DNA of 64,000 nucleotides from the NCBI GenBank assembly GCA_003457135.1, contig DMSQ01000080.1, positions 1-64,000 of the forward strand. The letters are read 5' to 3'. The position numbers were made by a program, and so were the translations under genes. The notes under the pieces were generated by a model, which did no database searches, was not told where the DNA came from, and saw nothing but the letters and a program-made list of their open reading frames with translations. Numbering within the stretch: position 1 is the stretch's first letter; each line of letters begins with the position of its first letter. This DNA is from Prolixibacteraceae bacterium (GTDB lineage: Bacteria; Bacteroidota; Bacteroidia; Bacteroidales; Prolixibacteraceae). This document shows, piece by piece, positions 26,868 through 36,747 of the stretch.

Positions 26868-28986
26868 ACAAATTGACGATCAATATCTTTTTTACTTCCG
26901 TTTGGTTGTTATTCCTGATGTGAAATAAATAGGCCCCTGGCTTCAGTTTAACCTCGCATTTCTCCACAACCTTATTTTTGTTATAGACTTCAACGCCCTG
27001 AGTAGTGTATATGTGAATATCAGATGGTTGTGCAGATCGAGAAAGATCAATGGTTACATGTCCCTTCGATGGATTGGGATAGATCATGAATGTGCTGTTC
27101 TGGATGTCAATAATCTTATTACTGTTGGTGATGTCTTTGAGCAAGTATTCATTCGAAATAGTCTGACAATTATTGTATGCGATGCAACGGAATTTGTACC
27201 CGTTCAGGAGTTCAGTAGCATTGATAATACGGAGGCTGGAAGAAGCCTGATTCCGGAATGAAGTGCCGGTGATGTTTTCCCATCCTGAACCACTATCCAT
27301 TTCCCATTTATAATTGACCTGGTCTCCGGCATTGGCCAATAAACTTATTGTATTTTCGGTTTTTGTCAGTTTTATATTTTCCTGGAATTCTGGACACGTA
27401 AGAGCAGCATCAGGCAAAAAAGCATGGTCAATTTTTGTTGCCTTTGGTTTCCCCAACCACTTGACTTCGTCGGTACTCATAGCGTAATTGCGCAATTGGA
27501 TGCTACTTACAAAAACAGGATTGGTCTCTCCATCATCGTCAGAGAAAAAATTGGAAGATTGTACGCCCCAATTATTATTCAGGCAAAACTGTCCGTTTTT
27601 ACTGTTCTGAAGCATAATGCTTCCGATATAATTTCCATCCAGATATTGGTCCAGTTTTTCATGATACAAATCGAAAACCAAAGCCAACCGAACCCAGGTG
27701 CTATCGACAAAACCTCCGTTGTATTGTTCCAGAATGCCAAAACTATTTTTTTCTCCGGAAAGGAAAAGGTCGGCATCGTCGCTGTTATTATTACTCGTTT
27801 GCAGAATGGCTGTATAGAGGTTTTTACCTGAGGGTTTGAGCAAATCGAAAATCAATGAATAGGTATTGTCGCAATCGAGTCCGCCGGGAATGCCTTCAGG
27901 AGCAATATTCGAGAAGAACCGCAATGCATGTTGTGGATCGAAAGCAGGAATCCGGGCAATGTTTACCTCTCTGTTTTCGATGGAAGGGAGGTGGAACGAA
28001 ATTGTTGATCCGAATTGGATGGTTTGACCGGCAGTCGTGTTATCGCCAATTACTGCCAGTTGCGACCCGATTGTTCCGTTTAAGGTTTGATCAAAATCCC
28101 ATTGACCCGTAATTCGCTTCTCCGGAAAGAATCCCCCATTACCATTATTGCAAAAAACCTGATAAGCTTCCGATGGACGGTCTGTTTCCAGTGCATCGAT
28201 CCCAAAGTCTTTTAAAAATCTGAAATAGGCCGGGTCGTTCACCGTGTATGCCCATAATCCAAGTTTGTTTGAATGAGCCATATCACGTAATTCTTCTATA
28301 CGGTGGTCAGTCGAATTATAAATATAATCGGCTGGAATTTCGATGGCAATAACTCCGTTGTTTTTAAGAAACGTATAAAATTCGGGATCTTTAATATCTT
28401 GAGGCAAATCGCCAAAATAAACCAGGGGAGTGTTCGGCAGAATTTCGTGATAAGTTTTTACTTTATCCAAATCGTCGGGGTCGAGTAAAACAATGTCGTC
28501 AGGTAGGTTGGCTTCTTTTAATGTTCGTGCAATCAGTTTGGGCGCAAATACCTTCATGTTTAAATAGAGCTTTTTTTGGTATCTGTTGGCCAGTTCCAGA
28601 GCCTCTTTTAATGTTGGAACCTTGGCTCCTTTATATTTCGGGTTCTTCCAGCTTCCGGCGTCAAGTGTTTTCAGGTAGCTCAGTGTAAGTTTCTCAACTT
28701 CTCCTGTGCCATTGGTCGTCCGGTCGATGTAATAATCGTGCATCAAAACCAATACACTGTCAGACGTAAACTGCACATCCACCTCTGCAGCATAAATGTC
28801 TTCAATAAAACCTTGTTCAAGAGAAATTAAGGTGTTCTCCGGAAAATTATACGACGAACCTCCACGGTGTCCGATTGGTTTGAACGTGCATTGAGCATGA
28901 ACAACATAACCAATCAAAACAAGGAGAACACTAAACAAAAGTTTATTGCCAGTTTTTGTTCCGGACCATATAATATGATATTTCAT
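26863..28986 (-). CDS. Secreted glycerophosphodiester phosphodiesterase with LamG-like domain and T9SS type A tail
   Basis: From the ATG at 28986 the protein is 707 residues with a signal peptide ending near VVHAQ. The GDPD domain starts at ~35 with PIGHRGGSSYNFPENT and continues with AEVDVQFTSDSVLVLMHDYYIDRTTNG, shown by the cores EVDVQFTSD and MHDYYIDR. These supply the catalytic histidines and metal ligands. It runs to ~285 (GIDALETDRPSE). A concanavalin/LamG-like domain follows at ~330-520, then an Ig-like segment (NYKWEMDSGSGW), then a type A T9SS sorting domain (YPNPSKGHVTIDLS...GAYLFHIRNN). GDPDs hydrolyse glycerophosphodiesters to glycerol-3-phosphate and an alcohol. T9SS export of one is unusual. 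The start at 29004 lies before a better-fitting basic N-terminus and is not preferred. Confidence 0.87.
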   Translation of the reverse strand: MKYHIIWSGTKTGNKLLFSVLLVLIGYVVHAQCTFKPIGHRGGSSYNFPENTLISLEQGFIEDIYAAEVDVQFTSDSVLVLMHDYYIDRTTNGTGEVEKLTLSYLKTLDAGSWKNPKYKGAKVPTLKEALELANRYQKKLYLNMKVFAPKLIARTLKEANLPDDIVLLDPDDLDKVKTYHEILPNTPLVYFGDLPQDIKDPEFYTFLKNNGVIAIEIPADYIYNSTDHRIEELRDMAHSNKLGLWAYTVNDPAYFRFLKDFGIDALETDRPSEAYQVFCNNGNGGFFPEKRITGQWDFDQTLNGTIGSQLAVIGDNTTAGQTIQFGSTISFHLPSIENREVNIARIPAFDPQHALRFFSNIAPEGIPGGLDCDNTYSLIFDLLKPSGKNLYTAILQTSNNNSDDADLFLSGEKNSFGILEQYNGGFVDSTWVRLALVFDLYHEKLDQYLDGNYIGSIMLQNSKNGQFCLNNNWGVQSSNFFSDDDGETNPVFVSSIQLRNYAMSTDEVKWLGKPKATKIDHAFLPDAALTCPEFQENIKLTKTENTISLLANAGDQVNYKWEMDSGSGWENITGTSFRNQASSSLRIINATELLNGYKFRCIAYNNCQTISNEYLLKDITNSNKIIDIQNSTFMIYPNPSKGHVTIDLSRSAQPSDIHIYTTQGVEVYNKNKVVEKCEVKLKPGAYLFHIRNNNQTEVKKILIVNLY

Positions 28987-29224
28987 AGATGACAGTTGTT
29001 CCAAGATTTAAGTTTTCACTGATTCTCAAAAAATATAACTGTGACTGTGATTTGCATGCAGATATAACATTGGGTACAAAACTAACAAAATCGGAATTGA
29101 GATGACTATTTTTTCCGGTTTTGTAAAATCCCGTAGTACTTTCCGTGATTTGAAATATATTGTTCTAATTTTAGAACTGATTGATTAAACCTCATTTTGA
29201 TATTTATAGCTAAACCGAATTCAC

Positions 29225-30665
29225 ATGAGCAACAAAAGTGTAAAACGAAGGGATTTTTTCAGATATGTGGGAATTGGTACTGTAGGTATTGGCTTGTCAG
29301 GGGCTGCCTCTTCTGTTTCCCGAATTCAGGAAAAGAAGCCGGGAAATATCCGAAAAACAATATCCGAAAAGGTTTTCAGCACGCCTTTAATTGACACGCA
29401 CGAACATCTTATAGACGAAAAAGACCGCCTGGGAAACCGGACATTGATCGGAACCAAAAGCAACGACTGGACCTTTCTGTTCAGCCATTACCTCGATTCG
29501 GATATGCTTTCGGCCGGAATGCCGGCAGCGGACTACAAACGATTTTTTTCGGGTGATGTTGATCCGGTTGAAAAATGGAAAATCCTTGAACCGGTCTGGC
29601 CAAAAGTCAAACATACTGGATATGCCCAGGCTGTGCGGATTTCCATCAGGGAACTGTATGGCATCGAAGAGCTTTCCGAAGAATCCATTCCCCGCTTGCA
29701 AAAGGCTTATAAGGAAATGGTCGCACCTGGATTTTACAGGAAAATACTTCAGGAAAAAGGCAACATTGAATCCTGTCAGGTCAATTCATACCCGATACTG
29801 AAATCGGAAATGCCCGACTTTTTAATGTCTGACCTGTGGGCCGACTCGCTGATGACTTATGCCGGGAACAATGACTACGCCAAGGCCGCCAATATTGATC
29901 CGAAAACCTTGAAGGACTGGCACCGGGTGATCGAATGGTGGTTTGAAAAATACGGAAAGTATGTGGTTGCGATCAAAATTGGACAGGCTTATTCGCGTGG
30001 AATTAATTTTGATCGAATTCCTTATGAAGAAGCTGAACCGGTTTATAATCAGGTGATCCACGGGAAACAGGTAACTCCGGAAGAAAAAAAAACTCGAGGA
30101 TCACCTTTTCTGGCAGGTCGTCGGACAGGCAACAAAGTGGGATTTACCGGTAAAGATGCATTTGGGATATCATGCGCAATGGGCCGGAAAAACCAACCAG
30201 ATGGATTTGGCAATGGTTCGGAATAATCCGGCTGATGCAGGTCGTTTATGCGATGAATCAAAAGATACACGGTTTATTTTCTTTCATATCAGCTATCCTT
30301 ACTACGAAGAAATGCTGGCTGTTGCCAAACAATTTGCCAATGCCACGATTGATATGTGCTGGGCGTGGATCATCAATCCGGTGGCAGCCAAAGATTTTCT
30401 GAAGAAATTTATCGTTACCGTTCCAAGTAATAAAATACTGACTTTTGGCGGCGATTATACCTCGGTTGAACCTGTTCTGGGGCACTCGATTATTGCACGA
30501 AATGGCATTGCATTGGCTTTGTCGGAACTGGTCGAAGAAAATCACATCAGCCTGAACGAGGCTTTAGCTCTTGTTGACCCTCTTCTAAACGGAAATGCGC
30601 GTGAAATATTCAGGTTGGATAAAAAACAAAAACTACTGAAAAACCTGAAATGGGATAGTCTGTGA
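29225..30665 (+). pseudogene. Tat-type secreted amidohydrolase (TIM-barrel), frameshifted at an A9 run
   Basis: The 5' frame (from 29225) has a Tat-like leader (KRRDFFRYVGIGTVGIGLSG) and the metal-binding opening LIDTHEHLIDE. It goes out of frame at 30084-30092, a run of nine A. The true frame continues as EDHLFWQVVGQATKWDLPVK, then MHLGYHAQWAGKT, FFHISYPYY and TFGGDYTS (terminal Asp ligand) to the stop at 30665. Restoring eight A joins the two halves into one ~480-residue amidohydrolase without gaps. All metal-binding blocks are present on the two sides, so the gene was recently functional. Alternatives are a sequencing error or transcriptional slippage on the A9 tract. The family is amidohydrolase-2/uronate-isomerase-like; the substrate is unknown. 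Confidence 0.88.
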
Positions 30666-31039
30666 ATCGTTGTTTATTAAGAAAAAGATACTGAACGACT
30701 CATTTTTATTAAACCTCATTTGTCAGGGAAACCTAAGTAGAATTGGATTATGATTGAATGATCAACCTTATTACCTTCTTCTTATTTATTCACAGACGAA
30801 TTAATAAGGTATAAAAACATGTTTAATTATGTTTTCTACTAAGGTTGCTAAAATTGAAATAAGGTTTTTCGGAACTTCGATATGCTCAGCACTCATTTCG
30901 ATCTCCAAAGACAACTTGCTACTGACGGGGTGACTCTCGATTAGCGCTTTCGGTTTGCCCAATTAGGCAGATTTAATGATTAAAAGTCACCCCGTCAGTC
31001 AAATAACAAGAAATATTACAACATTTATCGTGAATTTAT
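30666..31039. other. Gene-free spacer holding MITE-like copy 3
   Basis: This 374-base gap lies between the amidohydrolase and GH92 genes, which converge. It is AT-rich, with AACCTTATTA/AATAAGGT-type short inverted repeats at ~30757-30880 and the MITE-like element at 30921-30999. No ORF with coding character was seen. Confidence 0.6.
30921..30999. repeat. MITE-like inverted-repeat element, copy 3
   Basis: ACTGACGGGGTGACT at 30921-30935 faces AGTCACCCCGTCAGT at 30985-30999, a perfect 15-base inverted repeat. The element is 79 bases with the core beginning CTCGATTA. It is preceded by TTGCT as in copy 2. Confidence 0.85.
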
Positions 31040-33325
31040 TTACCTATTCTCGTTTGAAAACGAGTACGGAAAATCACTTTCAACAATTCCTCTTTGCGTA
31101 TTTGGTATGGAACCCATTTTGAAATCAATCGTTGCACCTTTCATCAGTTCAGGGTAACTTAACCAGTTTTTGCCGTATTCCTTTCCATTGAAACGGACCG
31201 ATTGAATGTATTTATTCTCAGCACTATTCTCAGGCGCATTGATTACAACTTCCTTCCCGTTTTCAAGTTTTATCGTTATCTTTTTGAAAAGCGGCGCTCC
31301 CAGAACATACTGGTCGCTTCCGGGAGTTACCGGGTAAAATCCCATAGCAGAAAATACGTACCAGGCTGATGTTTGGCCATTATCTTCGTCGCCGCAATAT
31401 CCATCGGGTGAAGAAGCGTACATGCGGTTCATCACTTCGCGCACCCATTTTTGGGTTTTCCATGGCTGCCCGGCATAATTATACAGGTAAATCATGTGCT
31501 GAATGGGTTGATTGCCATGCGCGTAATTGCCCATGTTCATGATCTGCATTTCGCGGATTTCGTGGATCACCTGTCCGTAATACGATTCATCGAAGATTGG
31601 TGGGACTACAAAAACGGAGTCGAGCATGTGTACGAATTCTTTTTTGCCACCCATCAGGTCAATCAAACCCTGAATATCATGGAAAACCGACCAGGTATAA
31701 TGCCAACTGTTTCCTTCGGTAAACGCATCGCCCCATTTAAACGGGTTAAATGGTTTTTGAAACAAACCATCCTGATTTTTGCCCCGCATCAGTTTGGTTT
31801 CCGGATCGAACACATTCCGGTAGTTCTGGCAACGTTTCGAAAACAAGTCAATTTCTTCCTGAGGACGTTTCAGTTCTTTGGCAAGCTGGTAAATGGTCCA
31901 GTCGGCTAAGGCGTATTCGAGCGTACGGGCAGCATTCTCGTTGATTTTCACATCGTACGGAACATATCCCAGTTTATTGTAGAAATCAACTCCTTTGCGT
32001 CCTACAGAGGTGAGAGGACCTTCGGTTTTGGTATTTTTAAGTACTGCTTCATAAAGTGTGTTGATGTCATATCCTCTTGCTCCTTTTAAGTAAGCATCGG
32101 CGATAATGGTAGCTGAGTTGGAGCCGATCATGCAGTCGCGGTGCCCCGGACTGGCCCACTCCGGAAGGAACCCGCTTTCTTTATAGGCGTTGACCAACCC
32201 TTCCTGAATTTCTGCATTCAGGCTTGGAAACATCAGGTTGAAGAATGGAAAAACAGCACGAAAAGTATCCCAGAAACCGTTGTCGGTAAACATTGCGCCG
32301 GCTAAAACTTCGCCATTGTATGGGCTGTAGTGAACCTTTTTGCCGTCTTTGTCGAACTCATAAAATTTGCGGGGGAATAACATGGCGCGGTACAAACATG
32401 AATAGAAAGTTTTGATTTGATCGGTTGTTCCGCCTTCAACCTGAATGCGCGAAAGTTCCCTGTTCCAAATATTGCGGCCCTTTTGGCATACCTGATCGAA
32501 TTTATCTGTGCCAAGTTCGTTCAGGTTTAATTCAGCCTGATCGAAACTGATAAACGAAGAAGCTACCCGTGCATGAACCTGTTCACCTTTCCGGGTTTTG
32601 AACTGGAGGGCAGCGCCTACATGTTTCGCGTTTAATTCGGAAATACCGGCAACCGTAGCCGTATCGCTCCAAACCAGGCTTTCGGTAAACGGTTTGTCGA
32701 ATTTCACGATGAAATAGTTTTTAAAATTCGCCGGAACACCGCCACTGTTGCGGGTTGTGTAGCCAATCACCTTATTTTCTTCAGGAATAATTTTGATATA
32801 TGAACCTTTGTCGAACGCATCAACCAGCACCCACGATTTTTCATTTTCAGGAAAGGTAAAACGGAACATAGCCGCACGCTCGGTGGGTGTTATTTCGGTA
32901 GTCACATCATAATCGGCCAGGTAAACGCTGTAATAATAAGGCCGGGCCGTTTCGGCTTTGTGCGAGAACCAACTGGCGCGTGATTTTCCCGAAATTTTCA
33001 ATTCACCGGTTTCAGGAAAAATCGAGAACTGACCGTAGTCGTTGATCCACGGACTTGGCTGATGTGTTTGCTTGAACCCCTGAATTTTGGTAGCATCGTA
33101 GGTATATACCCATCCATCGCCCATTTTGGCGGTTTGCGGAGTCCAGAAATTCATTCCCCATGGCAGAGCAATGGCTGGATAGGTGTTTCCGCTCGACAAG
33201 GAATAATTGGAATCAGAGCCCATTAACGGATTGACAAAATCAACCGGGGATGGGTTTTGAGCATGTGAAATTGTTGAAATACAGATAGAAAAAAGGAGGA
33301 AAATGGAAAGGGAAAAGGTTTTCAT
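31040..33325 (-). CDS. GH92 family alpha-mannosidase
   Basis: The 761-residue protein has a signal peptide (MKTFSLSIFLLFSICIS...SHAQ). The GH92 pattern follows: VDFVNPLMGSDSNYSLSSGN, TYPAIALPWGMNFWTPQ, then the C-terminal (alpha/alpha)6 domain with GSNSATIIADAYLKGARGYD, FTEGNSWHYTWSVFHD and GDEDNGQTSAWYVFSAMGFYPV. The EDNGQTSAWY block carries the general acid Glu and the calcium-associated residues of the family. GH92 enzymes are calcium-dependent, inverting exo-alpha-mannosidases acting on N-glycan or yeast mannan chains. It is full length. It lies downstream of the large minus-strand operon, separated from it by a MITE-like repeat, so it may be a separate unit. Confidence 0.93.
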   Translation of the reverse strand: MKTFSLSIFLLFSICISTISHAQNPSPVDFVNPLMGSDSNYSLSSGNTYPAIALPWGMNFWTPQTAKMGDGWVYTYDATKIQGFKQTHQPSPWINDYGQFSIFPETGELKISGKSRASWFSHKAETARPYYYSVYLADYDVTTEITPTERAAMFRFTFPENEKSWVLVDAFDKGSYIKIIPEENKVIGYTTRNSGGVPANFKNYFIVKFDKPFTESLVWSDTATVAGISELNAKHVGAALQFKTRKGEQVHARVASSFISFDQAELNLNELGTDKFDQVCQKGRNIWNRELSRIQVEGGTTDQIKTFYSCLYRAMLFPRKFYEFDKDGKKVHYSPYNGEVLAGAMFTDNGFWDTFRAVFPFFNLMFPSLNAEIQEGLVNAYKESGFLPEWASPGHRDCMIGSNSATIIADAYLKGARGYDINTLYEAVLKNTKTEGPLTSVGRKGVDFYNKLGYVPYDVKINENAARTLEYALADWTIYQLAKELKRPQEEIDLFSKRCQNYRNVFDPETKLMRGKNQDGLFQKPFNPFKWGDAFTEGNSWHYTWSVFHDIQGLIDLMGGKKEFVHMLDSVFVVPPIFDESYYGQVIHEIREMQIMNMGNYAHGNQPIQHMIYLYNYAGQPWKTQKWVREVMNRMYASSPDGYCGDEDNGQTSAWYVFSAMGFYPVTPGSDQYVLGAPLFKKITIKLENGKEVVINAPENSAENKYIQSVRFNGKEYGKNWLSYPELMKGATIDFKMGSIPNTQRGIVESDFPYSFSNENR

Positions 33326-33411
33326 CAGGACTTGTTTATGTAGTTTAAGTCTATAGTAATTCGAGTAAGACTTTCCAATATTAATAATTTTAACTCAACC
33401 CATTTTGTGCT

Positions 33412-33490
33412 ACTGACGGGGTGACTCTCGATTATCATCTCCAGTTACCCTTAATGGCAGTTCTGTCGATAAAAAAGTCACCCCGTCAGT
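33412..33490. repeat. MITE-like inverted-repeat element, copy 4
   Basis: ACTGACGGGGTGACT at 33412-33426 faces AGTCACCCCGTCAGT at 33476-33490. It is 79 bases long, the core begins CTCGATTA, and it is preceded by GTGCT. It lies between the GH92 gene and the agarase-like hydrolase, 20 bases after the latter's stop codon. Confidence 0.85.
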
Positions 33491-33510
33491 GCACTATGCA
33501 GCAAAAGTGT

Positions 33511-35451
33511 TCATTTATTCCAGAGATTTGGCATTCCACCGTGCCCGCGGGCTTTTACCGGCGCCTGATCAACCGGTTTTAATTTTTCCTGATGAATGTC
33601 GAACAGCCGTTTTGCAGTTTCCATCATGGCTTCAACCTGGTGTTTGTAGGGGCGGTCGGTTACATCAACCAGCCCGCAGTTATAGTTTTCGCCATCGCGC
33701 CGTCCGGTCAAATCCTGATCGCACCACTGAAACCAGGCAGTTCCTATCAGTCCCGGATGCTGGTATGCCCGTTCGGTATAATACCGGTAAGCAACTCCGC
33801 GTTCCTGCTGCGAATTAACCTGCCACAGCGATTGTGCCAATCCACGGTCAACTGTTCCGAAGTGATATTCGCCAATAATCATGGGCAAACCTGTCATTTC
33901 CATTGCCCGGTCCATCATTTCCTTCTTCGGATAAAGGTCGTAACAATTGAAGCTAAAAACATCAAATACATCTTTGCAGATTTCCAGAATCTCCCGATCA
34001 ATCTCCATCACATTTCCAAAACGGATTCCCAGATTGAGGTGGTTCGGATCGTATTTGGTTATAGCTTTATCGACGGTTTCGAGGAAAATCCGGAAAGTCT
34101 GGAAAATAAACTGTTTCCGGCGTTCCGGGGTGTCGCCTTTCGACAGCCAGTTTTTCAGTTCAAATTTGATGGGTTTATCGGTTCCTTCCAGAATCATGCC
34201 ACAAAGACGTTCTTCCTGTTCGAGCCACGATGGTTCATTTCCGGTAAAATAACCGATTACCCAGGGATTTTCCTTGTAAGGTTCAACCGAAGTTTTGCAT
34301 GCCGCATCAACTTTTGAAGCAAAATCGCCGGCATAAACATCGGGCAATCCCATCAATCCGCTTTCGATTCCCACACCACTTAGCTGAAACATAAAGGCTT
34401 TCCGGTTCATGTTCATCACCTCCTGGCTCGACCAGTTGGCAATGGTATTCAATCCCCATTTGTCCATTCGGTTGATGATCATTTCACGGGATTTAGCCTG
34501 ATAATCTTCCCCATATCTGCGGAACAAATTCCAGGTTCCGAATGAAGGCCCGCCTCTTCTTCCCAGATTTTGACTAATGTTCTGTGGGGGTATTTCTTTA
34601 TAAATTCCTTTCCGCTTATCCAGATCACGAATATTTCCACCTCCGCCAGGACTGACACAATCAACTCCGACCGACAGGAACAGACAGCCTTCAGGATCTA
34701 CAAACCACCATTGGCCGTTTATTTTTTCGGTTCGGAAAAAGCCTGTTGCTTTTGTTTTTGCCTGAAGGTATCCGCCATATTTTGAATAGTTATAGGCTTT
34801 GGTTGTTACTACTTCTTTGTCCTCAGTTTCCCATTCTTTTTTCAGTTGGTCGAAAGAGTGAATTTTTCCTTCATATTCACCCAAATCCCATTGTCCGAAT
34901 TCGTTCACAACTGGTTTTTCTCCAAGATATTGGTCGCCGGGATCTTCCACTGAAAGTGCAATCGAGCGAAGCTCAAAGCCTGGATTATTGATCGGGGCAT
35001 TCATTCGGATGCCAATCGAATCTACGCCATGAAGTGGCCCGCGTTTCCCGCCAAGATTGATCCATCCGGTGTACCGGGGCTGGTTGTAAGTTGCGGCTAA
35101 ATCGAGCGCTGCATCTGGCAAACGGCGATAAAATTTTAAAGGAATGGCCAGTTTGTTCCAGCCATTTGGAGTGTAGCTCATTACACGAAGTTCGTTGTAA
35201 CCGGTCTCTGTGGTAAATCCAACATGAAAACGCTGCGAAGTGGAAATTCTGAATTCGAGCACCACAAAATTGTATTCGTCCCAGTTAGTTGGAAGTCCGG
35301 GCGTGATATCGCGAATCGCGAATTTTTGTCCGGAAACTTCTTTGGTGCTGTCGAATTGAATTTTAACCGTTTTCTGGGCAGGACAAGTCATCGCAAACAG
35401 TAAGAAATAAATGACAATAATGGCTGGATTTAAGTTTGTGTTAGATTTCAT
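33511..35451 (-). CDS. Secreted GH-A clan glycoside hydrolase, agarase (GH50)-like
   Basis: The 646-residue protein has a signal peptide (IIVIYFLLFAMTCPAQ) and an N-terminal beta-sandwich (~25-185; YNFVVLEFRISTSQRFHVGF, SIGIRMNAPINNPGFEL). A TIM-barrel hydrolase follows, introduced by GFFRTEKINGQWWFVDPEGC and LFLSVGVDCV. Two candidate catalytic glutamates are in IGYFTGNEPSW (acid/base) and PMIIGEYHFG (nucleophile), as in clan GH-A. The overall layout recalls GH50/GH86 beta-agarases, but the exact family is not certain. It is the last gene of the operon and starts 9 bases after the oxidoreductase stop. It should release oligosaccharides for the rest of the operon to oxidise. Confidence 0.7.
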   Translation of the reverse strand: MKSNTNLNPAIIVIYFLLFAMTCPAQKTVKIQFDSTKEVSGQKFAIRDITPGLPTNWDEYNFVVLEFRISTSQRFHVGFTTETGYNELRVMSYTPNGWNKLAIPLKFYRRLPDAALDLAATYNQPRYTGWINLGGKRGPLHGVDSIGIRMNAPINNPGFELRSIALSVEDPGDQYLGEKPVVNEFGQWDLGEYEGKIHSFDQLKKEWETEDKEVVTTKAYNYSKYGGYLQAKTKATGFFRTEKINGQWWFVDPEGCLFLSVGVDCVSPGGGGNIRDLDKRKGIYKEIPPQNISQNLGRRGGPSFGTWNLFRRYGEDYQAKSREMIINRMDKWGLNTIANWSSQEVMNMNRKAFMFQLSGVGIESGLMGLPDVYAGDFASKVDAACKTSVEPYKENPWVIGYFTGNEPSWLEQEERLCGMILEGTDKPIKFELKNWLSKGDTPERRKQFIFQTFRIFLETVDKAITKYDPNHLNLGIRFGNVMEIDREILEICKDVFDVFSFNCYDLYPKKEMMDRAMEMTGLPMIIGEYHFGTVDRGLAQSLWQVNSQQERGVAYRYYTERAYQHPGLIGTAWFQWCDQDLTGRRDGENYNCGLVDVTDRPYKHQVEAMMETAKRLFDIHQEKLKPVDQAPVKARGHGGMPNLWNK

Positions 35452-35460
35452 AGCTTGATT

Positions 35461-36726
35461 TTATTTTCTTTGGCGAAGTTTAACATGAGGGTTTTGTCCG
35501 TATTCAATAGTTACGATATCACCATCATTTAATATTGAAATACGGGCCGCTTCGACCACCAATTCATTGATATAACTATTGGCAGGGGTGGCAATAATCC
35601 CTTTTTTGTCAACGTCTTTGATCATTTCCTGCCGTTTGACCAACGAATCAGCGACAGATAAGCCCTGGACCTCATTTTCAATCTGATATGCCATAGTTAC
35701 GGAGGCAGAAACGGAATCAAAACCATATCCGATTGGTTTAAATCCATTGCCTTCCCAAGGAACAAGCCGATAGAAATCGGGACTTACATAGTTAAAATGA
35801 GATCCGCCACATCCGATCCCATCCAGATAGGAGTGTTCAACACCTCTGAACTGATCATTATGCTTCAACATTCCGGTTTTATGATCACCTTCGAAAAACA
35901 TTTGCAGGCTTTGCTCGTTACTTCCTGCTGCCTGATCGGGATAACCCAAACCATCAATCACTGATAAAATGGCATTATTTTCGAAACGGATTCTGCCGGT
36001 TGCCCACATGTATCCTTCATTGCCATTTGGGAATTTCCCTTTAATGCCTGAAACCGATACCTCGACTGGCTTCAATCCGGTAATAAAATAAACCAGATCA
36101 ACATAGTGACATCCGATATAGACGAATGGATCTGTTTTGTCGCAGGTGAACCAATTCTGAAAATTAGAGGACCGGTAAAGGTAAGGCTCGATCAGTTTTG
36201 CTTCGCCCATCACAAATTCGCCAAACTGTTTCAATTCATAGCTCCGTTTGGCCATTAACGACCTTCTGTCGAATCGTTTGTGGTATTCAATGCCGACAAA
36301 CAGCCCCTTTTCGTAAGCGGTTTTTTCTATCTCAATGGCTTGTTCGTATTTAAGTACCAACGGCTTAACACAAAGAACGTGTTGATTATTCTTTAATGCT
36401 TCCATCACCACCGAATAATGAAACTGATCAGGCATCGCCACAATAACCAGTTGCCTGGATTTCATTTTAGCGATAACTTCCTTAAACAAATCAGGGTATT
36501 TGTTCTCTTCCGGTTCTGAAACTGATGGGAAAGCCTCGAAATCCTGACCCGGAAACGCTTCTGAAATTTCAGTACTGTTTTTCAGCGCTTTCAACGGAGG
36601 AGAATCCAATGCACATACCTTTATTCCGGCAACATAACCTGTTCGTTGCAAATGATATACGGAAGGCAATATAAGATCATAGGTAATCATACCCCCTCCA
36701 ACAATAACGACTTCTAATGCATTCAT
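35461..36726 (-). CDS. Gfo/Idh/MocA family oxidoreductase (cytoplasmic)
   Basis: The 421-residue protein starts with a Rossmann strand (LEVVIVGGGMITYDLILPS). It continues with a nicotinamide-binding block (QLVIVAMPDQFHYSVVMEAL, then HVLCVKPLVL in place of the usual EKP) and the C-terminal substrate domain (VGIEYHKRFD, FVYIGCHYVDLVYFITG). There is no leader peptide, unlike the three related proteins in this operon. Such enzymes use NAD(P) to oxidise or reduce sugar hydroxyls. It sits 9 bases from the hydrolase gene and 21 bases after the aminotransferase, so it should act in the cytoplasm on the imported sugar. Asp/His usage at the catalytic site is not fully resolvable by eye. Confidence 0.87.
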   Translation of the reverse strand: MNALEVVIVGGGMITYDLILPSVYHLQRTGYVAGIKVCALDSPPLKALKNSTEISEAFPGQDFEAFPSVSEPEENKYPDLFKEVIAKMKSRQLVIVAMPDQFHYSVVMEALKNNQHVLCVKPLVLKYEQAIEIEKTAYEKGLFVGIEYHKRFDRRSLMAKRSYELKQFGEFVMGEAKLIEPYLYRSSNFQNWFTCDKTDPFVYIGCHYVDLVYFITGLKPVEVSVSGIKGKFPNGNEGYMWATGRIRFENNAILSVIDGLGYPDQAAGSNEQSLQMFFEGDHKTGMLKHNDQFRGVEHSYLDGIGCGGSHFNYVSPDFYRLVPWEGNGFKPIGYGFDSVSASVTMAYQIENEVQGLSVADSLVKRQEMIKDVDKKGIIATPANSYINELVVEAARISILNDGDIVTIEYGQNPHVKLRQRK

Positions 36727-36747
36727 TGAGTTTATCTAATAATTTGA

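Noticed and set aside
31451..31909. 152-codon plus-strand ORF opposite GH92
   Set aside because: It is antisense to conserved GH92 blocks and without recognisable domains.
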